Part shown: one piece after another, positions 51,517 to 60,787 of the stretch | Position numbering within the stretch: position 1 is the stretch's first letter | Layout of the letters: every line of letters begins with the position of its first letter | Source of the DNA: Streptomyces sp. H27-C3 | GTDB taxonomy: Bacteria > Actinomycetota > Actinomycetes > Streptomycetales > Streptomycetaceae | NCBI RefSeq assembly: GCF_030063415.1 | Contig: NZ_JASITA010000026.1 | Span: 1 to 64,000 of the forward strand | Length of the DNA: 64,000 nt | Direction: 5' to 3' | The notes under the pieces: model-generated | The model's input: the letters and a program-made list of their open reading frames with translations, nothing else | The model's database searches: none | What the model was told of the DNA's origin: nothing | Translations under genes and position numbers: made by a program

Positions 51517-51728
51517 CCACCCTATGGCTCCCCCTGACCGTCACCGCGCTGGCCGTGGCGCTCACCTACGTCTGCTGCATCCGCCCGATGCGGAAACAAG
51601 GCGGCTCCTGCCCGGCCCCACCCCAGCGCACCTCGCACAGCGTCGATGAGGAGATCCGCCTCAAGCGCGAGGAGCTACGCCTCCTGCGCGAGCGGGCCGC
51701 GATGCAGGCAAGAAGACGGGAAAGGTAA
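51513..51728 (+). CDS. Small membrane protein with Cys pair and coiled-coil tail
   Basis: This 71-aa protein has a membrane helix (LPLTVTALAVALTYVCCIRP) ending in a CC pair and an Arg/Glu-rich helical tail (DEEIRLKREELRLLRERAAM). Translation is coupled to the previous gene through an ATGA overlap. The Cys pair at the membrane edge could bind metal. Function unknown. Confidence 0.68.
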   Translation: MTTLWLPLTVTALAVALTYVCCIRPMRKQGGSCPAPPQRTSHSVDEEIRLKREELRLLRERAAMQARRRER

Positions 51729-51789
51729 GGCCCCACACGCAGGCGCTGCCAGCACGGCCGGCACAACAGGCCCGGCGGGCGGAGGTGAC

Positions 51790-52020
51790 CTGACACACTA
51801 CTTGTTCATCGCCGCCACCCAACTGGCAGCCGCAGCCCACCCGCTGCTGCGCCCCCTCGCCACCACCGTGGCTTACACCGCCGGACGCTCGGCCGACGAA
51901 AGCGCCGCGGACTGCACCGGCGATCGCGAGAGGGTCGTCAGCACGGTGGGCAAGGCCACCCCGGCCGCCCAACGAGCCCGCACCCGCTCTCGGACCCCGG
52001 CCGCTGCCCCTGGACCCTAA
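51790..52020 (+). CDS. Possible small ORF at the end of the metal-induced operon
   Basis: This frame has strong GC bias at third positions and reads HYLFIAATQLAAAAHPLLRP, then ADESAADCTGDRERVVSTVG, to a TAA at 52018-52020. There is no ATG. GGAGG at 51781-51785 would suit a CTG at 51790, and a TTG at 51802 is another choice. It may be a real gene with an unusual start or the tail of a damaged one. Confidence 0.4.
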   Translation: MTHYLFIAATQLAAAAHPLLRPLATTVAYTAGRSADESAADCTGDRERVVSTVGKATPAAQRARTRSRTPAAAPGP

Positions 52021-52258
52021 TTCGACTCTCGGGCCAAGGTCGTGAGACAGAAGGGCCGTGTCCCTCAAATGAGACGGCCGGGAAAGCCCAGGTCGTCCCG
52101 TCGGAACGGGACATTCCGAATGCTCGCCTACAGAGGCCGAGGTAGCCCGCGACTTCCTCTCTGCCTGCCCTCTCCCTTGAGCCCTTGGCCGCACGAGGTG
52201 ACCCGTCCCGGACCCTCACGGACTGGTCCGTAGCTGACACACCGGCAAACAGGGGCTT

Positions 52259-52283
52259 CCGGGGGCTCAGTCTGAGCCCCCGG
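52259..52283 (+). terminator. Terminator hairpin at the right end of the metal island
   Basis: CCGGGGGCTCA (52259-52269) and TGAGCCCCCGG (52273-52283) form an 11-bp stem with a 3-nt loop. It should stop transcription coming from the small-gene operon before the LPMO gene. Confidence 0.7.
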
Positions 52284-52373
52284 TTAGCGCTCCCTTAACT
52301 CGACCATAAGGATCTCCATCACCCCTCCTCAGCAGGGGATTTCACGGTTTCTTGGGGCTAGCGTGCTGATCGC

Positions 52374-52444
52374 CGGGGCGGGGTTCCTCCCGTCGGCGCA
52401 GCAGTTCGCCGGGGGGCTGCGCCGCCGGGACGAACCCCGTCCCG
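52374..52444 (+). promoter_or_regulatory. Structured leader upstream of the LPMO gene
   Basis: An outer stem of 13 pairs (52374-52386 with 52432-52444, one G-U) encloses an inner 8-bp hairpin (GGCGCAGC 52395-52402, GCTGCGCC 52416-52423). The structure ends about 24 nt before the GGAGGAG ribosome site. It may be a cis-acting RNA; I cannot match it to a known riboswitch. Confidence 0.5.
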
Positions 52445-52483
52445 TACCCCCCCACCCCGTGAAACTTGGAGGAGAACGTCACG

Positions 52484-53494
52484 ATGACCGCTCGTCGCAC
52501 GGCAGCCTCGATCGGCGCCCTCAGCATCGCCCCGCTGGCACTGACCGCCCTGTCCACCGCTCCGGCCGCCGCCCACGGGTCGATGACGGACCCGGTCTCC
52601 CGGGTGTCCGCCTGTTACGCGGAGGGTCCGGAGAGTCCCGACTCGGCGGCGTGCAAGGCGGCGGTCTCGGCGAGCGGTGTGCAGGCCTTCTACGACTGGA
52701 ACGCGGTCAACATCGCCAACGCCGCCGGGAACCACAAGCAGCTGATCCCGGACGGCGAGCTGTGCAGCGCGGGCAACGACAAGTACGAGGGCCTGGACCT
52801 GCCGCGTACCGACTGGCCGTCCAGCAAGCTCGCCGCGGGTCAGCACACCTTCCGCTACAAGGGCACCGCCCCGCACAAGGGCTCCTTCGAGCTGTACATC
52901 ACCAAGGACAGCTACGACCCGGCCAAGCCGCTGAAGTGGTCGGACCTGGAGGAGAAGCCCTTCGCCGACGTCACCGACCCGAAGATGGAGAACGGCGACT
53001 ACGTCTTCAACGGGACCATTCCGAAGAAGTCCGGCCGCCACCTCGTCTACAGCGTCTGGCAGCGTTCGGACAGCCCCGAGGCCTTCTACACCTGCTCCGA
53101 CGTGGCCTTCGGCAAGGACCCCGCGGGCTCGGGCGCGGCCCCGGCGCCGGTCGCCTCCGCCCCCTCCGAGCAGGACCTCGCCGACGGCGAGGACAAGTCC
53201 TCCGTCGAGCACAACGGCCACGGCGACGGCGACCACAAGACACGCGCCGAGGCGACGGCCCCCGCCGCCGAGCAGCCCGCGGCCGACGCACCCGCCACCG
53301 AGGAGCCCGCCGCCAACGCGCCTCGGGCGAACGGCGCCACTCTGCCGGCCGCCGCGCCCGCCGCCGACGAGAACCTCGCCGAGACCGGTGGCGACAGCAC
53401 CACGCCGTACATCGCGATCGGTGGCGCCGCCGTGCTCGCCGTCGGCGCAGCGGTGATGTTCGGCTCGGTCCGCCGCAAGGCCGCCCGCCGCTGA
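52484..53494 (+). CDS. Cell-wall-anchored lytic polysaccharide monooxygenase (AA10)
   Basis: The ATG at 52484 gives 336 aa. The signal peptide ends before His31 (PAAA/HGSMTDPVSR), the first histidine of the copper brace; the second is the His in GTAPHKGSF. The AA10 domain spans to about residue 210. A Pro/Ala/Glu-rich spacer follows, then LAETG (about 298-302), a membrane helix and a basic tail, the LAXTG signal of class E sortases. It should oxidise chitin or related polymer at the cell surface using copper. GGAGGAG precedes the start. Confidence 0.93.
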   Translation: MTARRTAASIGALSIAPLALTALSTAPAAAHGSMTDPVSRVSACYAEGPESPDSAACKAAVSASGVQAFYDWNAVNIANAAGNHKQLIPDGELCSAGNDKYEGLDLPRTDWPSSKLAAGQHTFRYKGTAPHKGSFELYITKDSYDPAKPLKWSDLEEKPFADVTDPKMENGDYVFNGTIPKKSGRHLVYSVWQRSDSPEAFYTCSDVAFGKDPAGSGAAPAPVASAPSEQDLADGEDKSSVEHNGHGDGDHKTRAEATAPAAEQPAADAPATEEPAANAPRANGATLPAAAPAADENLAETGGDSTTPYIAIGGAAVLAVGAAVMFGSVRRKAARR

Positions 53495-53568
53495 CCCACG
53501 GCCCCGCACACAGCTGCCGCCCGTCCCGTGTCCCGGGGCGGGCGGCAGTCGTTCCCGAAGAGCGTGGG

Positions 53569-54438
53569 TCAGCTGACGGCCGAGGCGCAGGTGGTCGGGG
53601 TGGCCCGCGCCGGGTCGAGTGAGTTGGCCACCTCGTGGAAGGCGATGCGGTCGAGGAGACCGATCGCCACGTGTTCGGAGAGGTCGACCGGACACAGGTC
53701 CTGGAGCAGGACGTTACGAACGTCCGGGCCTGCCAGGAACTGGGTGCGGTGCGGGGTGACCACCTCGTCGTACCGGGTGGCGATGACGCTGTAGCGCACC
53801 CCGGGGACGGTGTCACCGCCCTGGTTGAGCCTGGTGAGGAAGGGCGACCCGGCCACCTGGTCGGCGAGGGCCGGGGTCTTGGTGGTGAGCAGGCCCTCGA
53901 TGCCGGGGAAGAACGGCAGGAGCCTGGTGAGCCCGAGCAGTGTGGTGCCGTGGTTGTCGGGTGCGATGCCGATCAGGGCGTTCACCTCGGCGGCTCCGCC
54001 GAGGAACTTCAGGTAGTGGCGCGGCATCAGGCCGCCCTGGGAGTGGCCGACCAGGTCGGCCTTGGGCGCGCCGGTCGTGGCGAGCACCTTGTCGACAAAG
54101 ACGTTGAGCTGCTCGGCGGACTTGTCGATCGGGCCCAGGCCGTGGAAGAACGGCACGTCCGGGAGCTGCCCGTAGTCGAGGGAGAAGACGCAGTACCCGC
54201 GCTTGACCAGATAGGGCGCGAGGCCCAGCCAGTTGTCGACGGAGTTCCCGAAGGTCCCGTGGACGAGGACGACGGGGCGGGGGTGGGCGGCGGACGGCTT
54301 GCAGGCGTAGTTGTTCCACCCGCTGGTGGGGGCGGGCGCGGCGACGCTCGCGGTGGCCGTGACGGCGGGAGTGACGGTGGCGACGACGGCGAGGAGTAGC
54401 GCGGCGACGGGTCTGAGCGCTCGTTTCCAGGGCAGCAT
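53569..54438 (-). CDS. Secreted alpha/beta-hydrolase lipase
   Basis: From the ATG at 54438 this is a 289-aa exported protein with an Ala-rich signal peptide. The lipase fold shows the oxyanion motif VLVHGTFGNS, the nucleophile Ser in LVGHSQGGLM, and later Asp and His residues. Four Cys can form two disulfides, including one near the C-terminus (TTCASAVS). It hydrolyses lipids or esters outside the cell and faces the LPMO gene. Confidence 0.93.
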   Translation of the reverse strand: MLPWKRALRPVAALLLAVVATVTPAVTATASVAAPAPTSGWNNYACKPSAAHPRPVVLVHGTFGNSVDNWLGLAPYLVKRGYCVFSLDYGQLPDVPFFHGLGPIDKSAEQLNVFVDKVLATTGAPKADLVGHSQGGLMPRHYLKFLGGAAEVNALIGIAPDNHGTTLLGLTRLLPFFPGIEGLLTTKTPALADQVAGSPFLTRLNQGGDTVPGVRYSVIATRYDEVVTPHRTQFLAGPDVRNVLLQDLCPVDLSEHVAIGLLDRIAFHEVANSLDPARATPTTCASAVS

Positions 54439-54665
54439 CGGGCGATCTCCTTGCGGCTCAAGGGGAAATGCGATGGGGTGCGCCCTGTGATCCGGATCAC
54501 AAAGATGATGTGGTGACGTCAAAATACCCGCGAGTAGTCAAAGACTGAAGTGACGCGCCAAGAAATCTTGACGGAAAGTCAACAAGTCCCGGCCGCGCAC
54601 CCGGGCGTCAGCCATTCGGACTCGCCCCACCTGCGGAAACACCTGGTTGCCCAGACCGTGGGGGC

Positions 54666-55700
54666 ATGACTCTCGTCGACGAGGTGAAGACCGCCGTCAC
54701 ACCACGGGCCGCACTGCTCGTCATCGGTGTACTGGCGCTCCAGCTGCTGTTCATCGCGTCCTACGTGGGGGCGCTGCACAATCCGAAGCCCAAGGACGTC
54801 GCCTTCGGTGTTGTCGCCCCCGCACAGGCCGGTACCCAACTCGTCGACCAGCTCCGGAGCCTGCCCGGCAAACCGCTGGATCCTCGCACGGTCAAGGACG
54901 AGGCCACGGCCCGCGACCAGATCACGCACCGCAAGATCGACGGCGCCCTGATCGTCGACCCGACCTCCAAGAAGGACACCCTGCTGGTCGCCTCCGGCGG
55001 CGGCACCGTGCTGTCCTCGGCCCTGACCACCCTCACCACGAGGATCGAGGCGTCCGAGCAGCGCACGGTCAAAACCGTGGACGTGGCCCCGGCCTCGGGT
55101 CAGGACTTCGACGGGCTCTCCGCGTTCTACCTGGTCGTGGGCTGGTGCGTGGGCGGGTACCTCTGCGCGTCGATCCTCGCGATCAGCGCCGGCTCCCGGG
55201 CCGCCAACCGGGAGCGCGCCGTGGTCAGGCTCGGTGCCATGGCTCTCTACTCGATCGCCGGCGGCCTCGGCGGCACGATCATCGTCGGCCCGATTCTCGG
55301 CGCCCTGCCCGGCAGCATCGTGGCCTTCTGGGGACTCGGCGCCCTGGTCGTCTTCGCCGTCGGCGCGATCACGCTCGCCCTCCAGGCGCTGACCGGCATC
55401 ATCGGCATCGGTCTTGCCGTCCTGCTGGTCGTCATCGCGGGCAACCCGAGCGCGGGCGGCGCCTTCCCGCTGCCGATGCTGCCGCCGTTCTGGGAGGCGA
55501 TCGGCCCCGGCCTGCCGCCGGGCGCGGGCACCTGGGCGGCCCGCTCGATCGCGTACTTCAAGGGCAACGCGATGTCGGGCTCGCTCCAGGTGCTCGCCAT
55601 CTGGGCGATCCTGGGCACCGTCGTCACGCTGGTGATGTCCTCGCTGCGCAGGCCGGAAGAGGTTCCCACCGCTCCCGAAGACCCCGCGGCCCTGGGGTGA
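54666..55700 (+). CDS. Membrane protein of the DUF3533/YhgE-like (ABC-2) type
   Basis: This 344-aa protein has one N-terminal helix (LLVIGVLALQLLFIASYV), an extracytoplasmic domain of about 120 residues (PKPKDVAFGVVAP, IDGALIVDP) and five further helices. The pattern fits YhgE/Pip or DUF3533 proteins related to ABC-2 permeases. No ATPase of the transporter type is adjacent. It is 37 bp before the AAA ATPase gene and may be co-transcribed. Confidence 0.75.
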   Translation: MTLVDEVKTAVTPRAALLVIGVLALQLLFIASYVGALHNPKPKDVAFGVVAPAQAGTQLVDQLRSLPGKPLDPRTVKDEATARDQITHRKIDGALIVDPTSKKDTLLVASGGGTVLSSALTTLTTRIEASEQRTVKTVDVAPASGQDFDGLSAFYLVVGWCVGGYLCASILAISAGSRAANRERAVVRLGAMALYSIAGGLGGTIIVGPILGALPGSIVAFWGLGALVVFAVGAITLALQALTGIIGIGLAVLLVVIAGNPSAGGAFPLPMLPPFWEAIGPGLPPGAGTWAARSIAYFKGNAMSGSLQVLAIWAILGTVVTLVMSSLRRPEEVPTAPEDPAALG

Positions 55701-55737
55701 GCCGGAGCGGTCCCCGCGGCCTCTCCGGGTCCCGGAC

Positions 55738-56922
55738 GTGATCAGCACCCTGGCGGTGGAGAACTACCGGTCCCTGCGCAGACTCGTCGTCCCGCTGGGC
55801 CGGCTCACCGTGGTGACCGGCGCCAACGGCACCGGCAAGTCCAGCCTCTACCGCTCCCTGCGGCTGCTCGCCGACTCGGCCCGGGGCGGCGCGGTGGCCG
55901 CCCTCGCCCGGGAGGGCGGGCTGGCCTCGACGCTGTGGGCAGGTCCCGAGAAGACGGGCCGCGCCGTGCGCGAGGGCCGCCACCCCGTCCAGGGGACGGT
56001 GCGCACGGGACCGGTCAGCCTGCGACTGGGCTTCGCGGGCGACGAGTTCGGATACGCCGTCGACTTCGGCCACCCCTCCCCCGCGCCCGATTCCCTCTTC
56101 GGTCTCGACCCGGAGATCAAGCGGGAGTGCACCTGGTCCGGGCCGGTGCTGCGCCCCGCCGCGATGCTCTGCGACCGTTCGGGACCCGCCGTGCGGACCC
56201 GCGCGGCCGATGGCAGCTGGCACCGGACGCAGGGCGCGGTACGCCCGTACGACAGCATGCTCAGCGAGCTGGCCGACCCGCAACTGGCCCCCGATCTGCT
56301 GGCGCTGCGCGAGCAGATCAGGTCCTGGCGCTTCTACGACCATGTGCGCACCGACGCAGGGGCGCCGGCCAGGTCCGCGCGGATCGGCACCCGTACGCCG
56401 GTGCTCAGTCACGACGGCTCCGACCTGCCCGCGGCGCTCCAGACGATCCGGGAGATCGGCGACCACGACGCGCTGGACACCGCGGTCGACGCGGCGTTCC
56501 CCGGCAGCCGCGTCACGGTCGCCGACCACGGCGGCCGGTTCGAACTGGAGCTGCGTCAGCACGGCCTGCTGCGACCGCTGGGTGCCGCCGAACTCTCCGA
56601 CGGCACCCTGCGCTACCTGCTGTGGGTGGCGGCCCTGCTGACTCCGCGCCCGCCCACCCTGCTGGTGCTCAACGAGCCCGAGACCAGCCTCCACCCGGAC
56701 CTGCTGCGACCGCTCGCGGAGCTCATCCTCACCGCGGGCGCCAACATCCAGCTGGTCGTCGTCACGCACGCCGGGCCGCTGGCCGAGGCGCTGGGACGCG
56801 GCGCCCGCGACCGGCGCCTCGATCTGCGCACCGTCGAACTGATCAAGGACTTCGGCGAGACCGGCGTGGCCGGACGCGAGGGCCCGCTGGACGAACCGCT
56901 CTGGTACTGGCCCAAGCGGTAG
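55738..56922 (+). CDS. AAA family ATPase (RecF/OLD-like)
   Basis: This 394-aa protein starts at a GTG. It has Walker A GANGTGKS near residue 28, a signature-like LSDGTLRYLLW and Walker B LLVLNEPETSLHP, the pattern of SMC/RecF-type and OLD-like predicted ATPases. No nuclease domain follows. A partner is not evident, so a defence or DNA-repair role is speculative. A hairpin follows the stop. Confidence 0.88.
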   Translation: MISTLAVENYRSLRRLVVPLGRLTVVTGANGTGKSSLYRSLRLLADSARGGAVAALAREGGLASTLWAGPEKTGRAVREGRHPVQGTVRTGPVSLRLGFAGDEFGYAVDFGHPSPAPDSLFGLDPEIKRECTWSGPVLRPAAMLCDRSGPAVRTRAADGSWHRTQGAVRPYDSMLSELADPQLAPDLLALREQIRSWRFYDHVRTDAGAPARSARIGTRTPVLSHDGSDLPAALQTIREIGDHDALDTAVDAAFPGSRVTVADHGGRFELELRQHGLLRPLGAAELSDGTLRYLLWVAALLTPRPPTLLVLNEPETSLHPDLLRPLAELILTAGANIQLVVVTHAGPLAEALGRGARDRRLDLRTVELIKDFGETGVAGREGPLDEPLWYWPKR

Positions 56923-56939
56923 CCCGCGGACCCCGCGGG
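56923..56939 (+). terminator. Short hairpin after the AAA ATPase gene
   Basis: CCCGCGG (56923-56929) and CCGCGGG (56933-56939) form a 7-bp GC stem with a 3-nt loop directly after the stop codon. Confidence 0.5.
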
Positions 56940-57121
56940 TCAGGCCAGGCCCGAGACCCTGCCGCAGCAGGTTCCTGCCCCGGTCGGTCTGTCGTGACAG
57001 CACTAACAGGCCGGCCGGCGACCTATGTCATCGACCGACCTGTAGGACCTTGGAGCCTAGGAATCGCGCGGCCGGATCAGCCGGTCTCGGGCCGACTCCT
57101 GCCGGGTCGGGCCTTGTCGGG

Positions 57122-58204
57122 TCAGCCGATCTCCGCCCCGAGGGCGGACAGCGCGGCAGGCACCGGCTGGAAGAACGTCTCGCCGCCGGCGGAGCAGTCG
57201 CCACTGCCGCCCGAGGTCAGACCCAGCGCGGTGTCGGCCGCGAAGAGCGAGCCGCCGCTGTCGCCCGGCTCGGCGCAGACCGTGGTCTGGATGAGCCCGT
57301 TGACGATGTCGCCGTTGCCGTAGTTCACGGTCGCGTCGAGCGCGGTGACCTCACCGTCGTGCACCTGGGTGGTGGAGCCACTACGCTGCACCTGCTGGCC
57401 GACGGTGGCCTCGCCGGCCTTGCTGATCGCCCGCGCGCTGCCGTTATAGAGGTTCACCTCGCTGGGGTGCGCTACTCCGTCGTCGTACTTCACCAGGGCG
57501 AAGTCGGTCGTCGGGAACTTCGACTCGGCCATGGTGCCGAGCTTGCCGCCTCCCTGCTCCGTCCACGCGCTGCCGGCCTGGCCGCAGTGGCCCGCCGTGA
57601 TGAAGTGCGGCGCGCCGTCCTTGACCACGTTGAAGCCGAGCGAGCAGCGTCCGCCGCCGCTGAGGATGGCGTCACCACCAGCGACGAGGGGCTTGAACTC
57701 CCCCGCCGTCTTCTTCAGTTCGGCCTTGGCGCCGAGCGCCTCGACGACCTTCTCCAGCTTGCTGAAGGCCTCGCCCTTGACCGTACGGTCCGCCGTGACG
57801 ATCACCCTGTTGCTCACCGGGTCCGTACCCCAGGAAGTGCCAGGGATGGTCGCCTTGTCGGTGAGAGTCGTGCGCGCGGCCTTCAGCTCGTTGAGGGTGT
57901 TCTCGACGATTCTGGCCTTGCCGCCCGCCTTGCGTACGCCCTGCGCCGCCGCCTCGTCCACGACGTTGACCACCAGGGCCTTGGACTTGGTGTCGTAGTA
58001 CGCGCCGGCCGCGTCGCCGCCCAGACCCGAGGTGAGGTCGGAGCCGAGCTTTCCGGCCGCCGTCGCCGACAGCGACTTGACGGTGTACTGAGGGATTTCC
58101 TCGCTTGCGTTCGCAGTCTGGAAGGTGACTCCCGCTGCGACCAGGGCCGCGACACCGGCTCCTACGACCGCCACGCGCCTCTTGGGTATGCGTCGGTGCT
58201 TCAA
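57122..58204 (-). CDS. Secreted S1-family serine protease with alpha-lytic-type propeptide
   Basis: The start is a TTG at 58204 with GGAGGT 6 nt upstream, giving 360 aa. After a signal peptide (VVGAGVAALVAAGVTFQTANA) comes a propeptide of about 150 residues, then a chymotrypsin-fold domain. The triad is His in FITAGHCG, Asp in TTDFALVKYDD and Ser in EPGDSGGSLF. It resembles streptogrisins and would be an extracellular endopeptidase needing its propeptide to fold. Confidence 0.93.
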   Translation of the reverse strand: MKHRRIPKRRVAVVGAGVAALVAAGVTFQTANASEEIPQYTVKSLSATAAGKLGSDLTSGLGGDAAGAYYDTKSKALVVNVVDEAAAQGVRKAGGKARIVENTLNELKAARTTLTDKATIPGTSWGTDPVSNRVIVTADRTVKGEAFSKLEKVVEALGAKAELKKTAGEFKPLVAGGDAILSGGGRCSLGFNVVKDGAPHFITAGHCGQAGSAWTEQGGGKLGTMAESKFPTTDFALVKYDDGVAHPSEVNLYNGSARAISKAGEATVGQQVQRSGSTTQVHDGEVTALDATVNYGNGDIVNGLIQTTVCAEPGDSGGSLFAADTALGLTSGGSGDCSAGGETFFQPVPAALSALGAEIG

Positions 58205-58442
58205 GTCAAGACCTCCTGTGGGGGGTCGGGCCCAGCAAGGTGGGGGGGATGGCCCGGAGACGCCCACTATTCCGAGGTCATCCACTCGCACACAAGGTCG
58301 ACTTCAAGACGCGCACACGACAACCCCCGCACGGTTGCTGTCTCTTTACATCAGCGGTCATACGGGGGCGGTGAGGTGATCATGCCGTGCCGGTCGCGTT
58401 CGCGAACACCCCATGCGACCGGACACGGGCAGCGGGAAAGGA

Positions 58443-59417
58443 CTAGTCCTGTCCGGTATTCGTCCCCACGGGGTCGGCTGCCGGCTTCTCGGAGGCGGAT
58501 TCCGGCGCGATGGTGGGTGTGGCTGCCTGTGCGCGAGTGAATTCCGACAGGACGCCCGCCACGGATTCGGCCACGGATTTCGGCGTGAGTGCGGGCGCGG
58601 GCGTCTGCGCGGACACGGGGGCAGGGGCGGACACGGGGGCAGGCAGCGGCTGCGGCGGCGCGGCCCGTTCGAGGAAGCGCAGCAGCTCCACGGGGAACGG
58701 CAGGACGAGCGTCGAGTTCTTCTCGGCCGCCACCGCCACCACGGTCTGCAGCAGCCGCAGCTGGAGCGCGGCGGGCTGGTCGGACATGACTGCGGCCGCC
58801 TCCGCCAGCTTCTTCGACGCCTGCCGCTCGGCGTCCGCGTTGATGACCCGCGCACGCCGCTCCCGGTCCGCCTCCGCCTGGCGCGCCATCGAGCGTTTCA
58901 TGGCATCCGGCAGGGATACGTCCTTGATCTCCACCCGGTCGATCTGCACGCCCCAGCCGATGGCCGGGCTGTCGATCATCAGCTCCAGGCCCTGGTTGAG
59001 CATTTCCCGGTTGGAGGGCAGATCGTCGAGATCGCTCTTTCCGATGATCGATCGCAGCGAGGTCTGCGCCATCTGCGCGACCGCGAACCGGTGGTCCTCC
59101 ACCCGCACGACGGCCTCGGCCGCGTCCACGACCTTGAAGTAGATCACCGCGTCCACGCGGACCGTGACGTTGTCCCTGGTGATGCCGTCCTGTGCGGGCA
59201 CGGGCATGGTCACGATCTGCATGTTGACCTTGCTGAGCCGGTCGACAAAGGGAACGATCATCGTGAATCCGGGGCCGCGCACCGAGGATTTGAGCCGGCC
59301 CAGACGGAAGACCAATCCTCGTTCGTACTGCTTGACGACCCGGGAAGCCGCCGCCGGATACACCGCACCGGCGGACGCTGCGGCCCGCCCCGCCGTCACC
59401 AGTTCCTCGACCATCAC
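58443..59417 (-). CDS. SPFH-domain (slipin/stomatin-like) protein
   Basis: This 324-aa protein has an SPFH/Band 7 domain from about residue 30 (VVKQYERGLVFRLGRL, GPGFTMIVPFVDRLSKVNMQ, DNVTVRVDAVIYFKVVD) with a helical stretch of alternating charge after it. The C-terminal 70 residues are Pro/Ala-rich. The usual N-terminal membrane hairpin is very short here. Slipins scaffold membrane microdomains; its partner is unknown. Confidence 0.9.
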   Translation of the reverse strand: MMVEELVTAGRAAASAGAVYPAAASRVVKQYERGLVFRLGRLKSSVRGPGFTMIVPFVDRLSKVNMQIVTMPVPAQDGITRDNVTVRVDAVIYFKVVDAAEAVVRVEDHRFAVAQMAQTSLRSIIGKSDLDDLPSNREMLNQGLELMIDSPAIGWGVQIDRVEIKDVSLPDAMKRSMARQAEADRERRARVINADAERQASKKLAEAAAVMSDQPAALQLRLLQTVVAVAAEKNSTLVLPFPVELLRFLERAAPPQPLPAPVSAPAPVSAQTPAPALTPKSVAESVAGVLSEFTRAQAATPTIAPESASEKPAADPVGTNTGQD

Positions 59418-59544
59418 GGCCCCCTGGGGTCCGAATTGGACGTACGTGTCCTATGGCGGTACCTCCGCCGCACCACTGATGGTGAGCCCCGTTCCCCTCC
59501 CGCACGACGGCCGTGACAACACCTGCGACGACGGCCGTGACGAC

Positions 59545-59580
59545 GATGAGTCCCCGCCCCGGTGGGGGCAGGGACTCATC
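59545..59580. terminator. Hairpin between the streptogrisin B gene and the slipin gene
   Basis: GATGAGTCCC (59545-59554) pairs with GGGACTCATC (59571-59580), and an inner GCCCC/GGGGC pair extends the stem. It lies 57 bp after the streptogrisin stop in its direction of transcription. Confidence 0.7.
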
Positions 59581-59636
59581 TGCTGCTGGCTGCAGTCATG
59601 CGGTCGCGCGATTGTGCTCGGAGTGTCCGGTGCCGC

Positions 59637-60536
59637 TTAGTAGACGCTCACGTTGTACGCGCTCAGCGCCTCGGTGACCGGCTGGAAGAAGGTCGTACCG
59701 CCGGAGGAGCAGTTGCCGCTGCCGCCCGAGGTCAGACCGATGGCTCGGGTACCGGAGTACAGCGGGCCGCCGCTGTCGCCGGGCTCGGCGCACACATTGG
59801 TGCGGATCATGCCGTAGACGATGTCGCCGCCGCCGTAGTTCACGGTGGCGTTGAGGCCGGTGACCCGACCGCTGTGGATTCCGGTGGTGGAACCGCGACG
59901 GGTGACGGACATGTTGACGGTGGCGTTGGCCGCACTGGTGATGTCGACACTGCCGACGGTCCCCGGGTGCGTGACGGCCGCGTTGTCGTACCGCACGATG
60001 CCGTAGTCGTTGCCAGGGAAGCTGGACCCGGTCGTGGGACCGATGCGCGTGGTGCGGGCGGAGTTCGTGTACCAGTCCGGGAAGCCGTCGGTGCAGTGGC
60101 CCGCGGTCAGGAAGTAGTAGGTGCTCCCGCTGCGGACGTTGAAGCCCGCGGAGCAGCGCCAACTGGGGGCATAGATGGCGTCGCCGCCGGAGAGCAGCTT
60201 GGAGAAGGTGCCGGGCGTGCGCTCGACGCGGATGGCGCCCGCGTTCGTCCCGGCTTCCCGCTTGATCGTGGTGACCTCGGCGCTGGAGACCGTGCTGTCG
60301 GCCGTGACGACGAGGGTGTTCGTCGCCTTGTCGACGTGCCAGGCCGTGCCGGGCACATCGGCTTCCAGGACCGCGTCACTGGCGGAGGTGAGTTGGCCCG
60401 CGCTGAACGTACCGGCTTCACCGGCACTGGCTGTCGGTACGGCGAGGGCGGCGACGGCGACGAAGCCGGCTGCCATGGCGATCAGCCTGGATCGTCTCGC
60501 TATACCGCTGAGGGGGGTGGTGCGCTTGATCCTCAC
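59637..60536 (-). CDS. sprB: Streptogrisin B-like serine protease
   Basis: The GTG at 60536 has GGGAGG 8 nt upstream and gives a 299-aa preproprotein. The mature enzyme should begin near SGGDAIYAP and is very close to S. griseus protease B: RRGSTTGIHSGRVTGLNATV, NVCAEPGDSGGPLYSGTRA, FFQPVTEALSAYNVSVY. The triad His (TAGHCTDG), Asp (NDYGIVRYD) and Ser (GDSGG) are intact. It is a secreted broad-specificity endopeptidase. Confidence 0.95.
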   Translation of the reverse strand: MRIKRTTPLSGIARRSRLIAMAAGFVAVAALAVPTASAGEAGTFSAGQLTSASDAVLEADVPGTAWHVDKATNTLVVTADSTVSSAEVTTIKREAGTNAGAIRVERTPGTFSKLLSGGDAIYAPSWRCSAGFNVRSGSTYYFLTAGHCTDGFPDWYTNSARTTRIGPTTGSSFPGNDYGIVRYDNAAVTHPGTVGSVDITSAANATVNMSVTRRGSTTGIHSGRVTGLNATVNYGGGDIVYGMIRTNVCAEPGDSGGPLYSGTRAIGLTSGGSGNCSSGGTTFFQPVTEALSAYNVSVY

Positions 60537-60787
60537 TTGTCGTTCCTCCCGAGGGGAATCGGGGACCCGCGGTGGGGTGGCCGGGTCCGTGAGGCGCAGC
60601 CAGGGCAGGTCCGCGTTCCGGACACGTTGTGCCCCTGACAAGCGCTGTTCGGGAGTATTCGGGGAGCCAACTGCCCGCGCAAGGGCGCCTTTCGGCCGCC
60701 CGCGCGCCCACCGCGACCGGCCCCGGCAGCCGTGGGACTCACGGGGCTGACGGGGCTGCGCGGCACGCTTTCCTGCGGTGGGACGGG

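Larger units (their letters stand above)
52021..52483. other. Gene-free region between the metal island and the LPMO gene
   Basis: No gene is supported in these 463 bp. It holds a small hairpin (GTCCCGT 52095-52101 with ACGGGAC 52106-52112), a strong terminator hairpin (52259-52283) and a structured leader before the LPMO gene (52374-52444). It likely contains the LPMO promoter and the right junction of the island. Confidence 0.55.

Noticed and set aside
52321..52483. Possible c-di-AMP (ydaO-type) riboswitch before the LPMO gene
   Set aside because: Stems are present but I could not find the conserved core of that class, so it is listed only as a structured leader.
54579..55748. Minus-strand open frame of about 390 codons opposite the DUF3533-like gene
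   Set aside because: No motifs, shadow composition; the plus-strand protein has coherent membrane helices.
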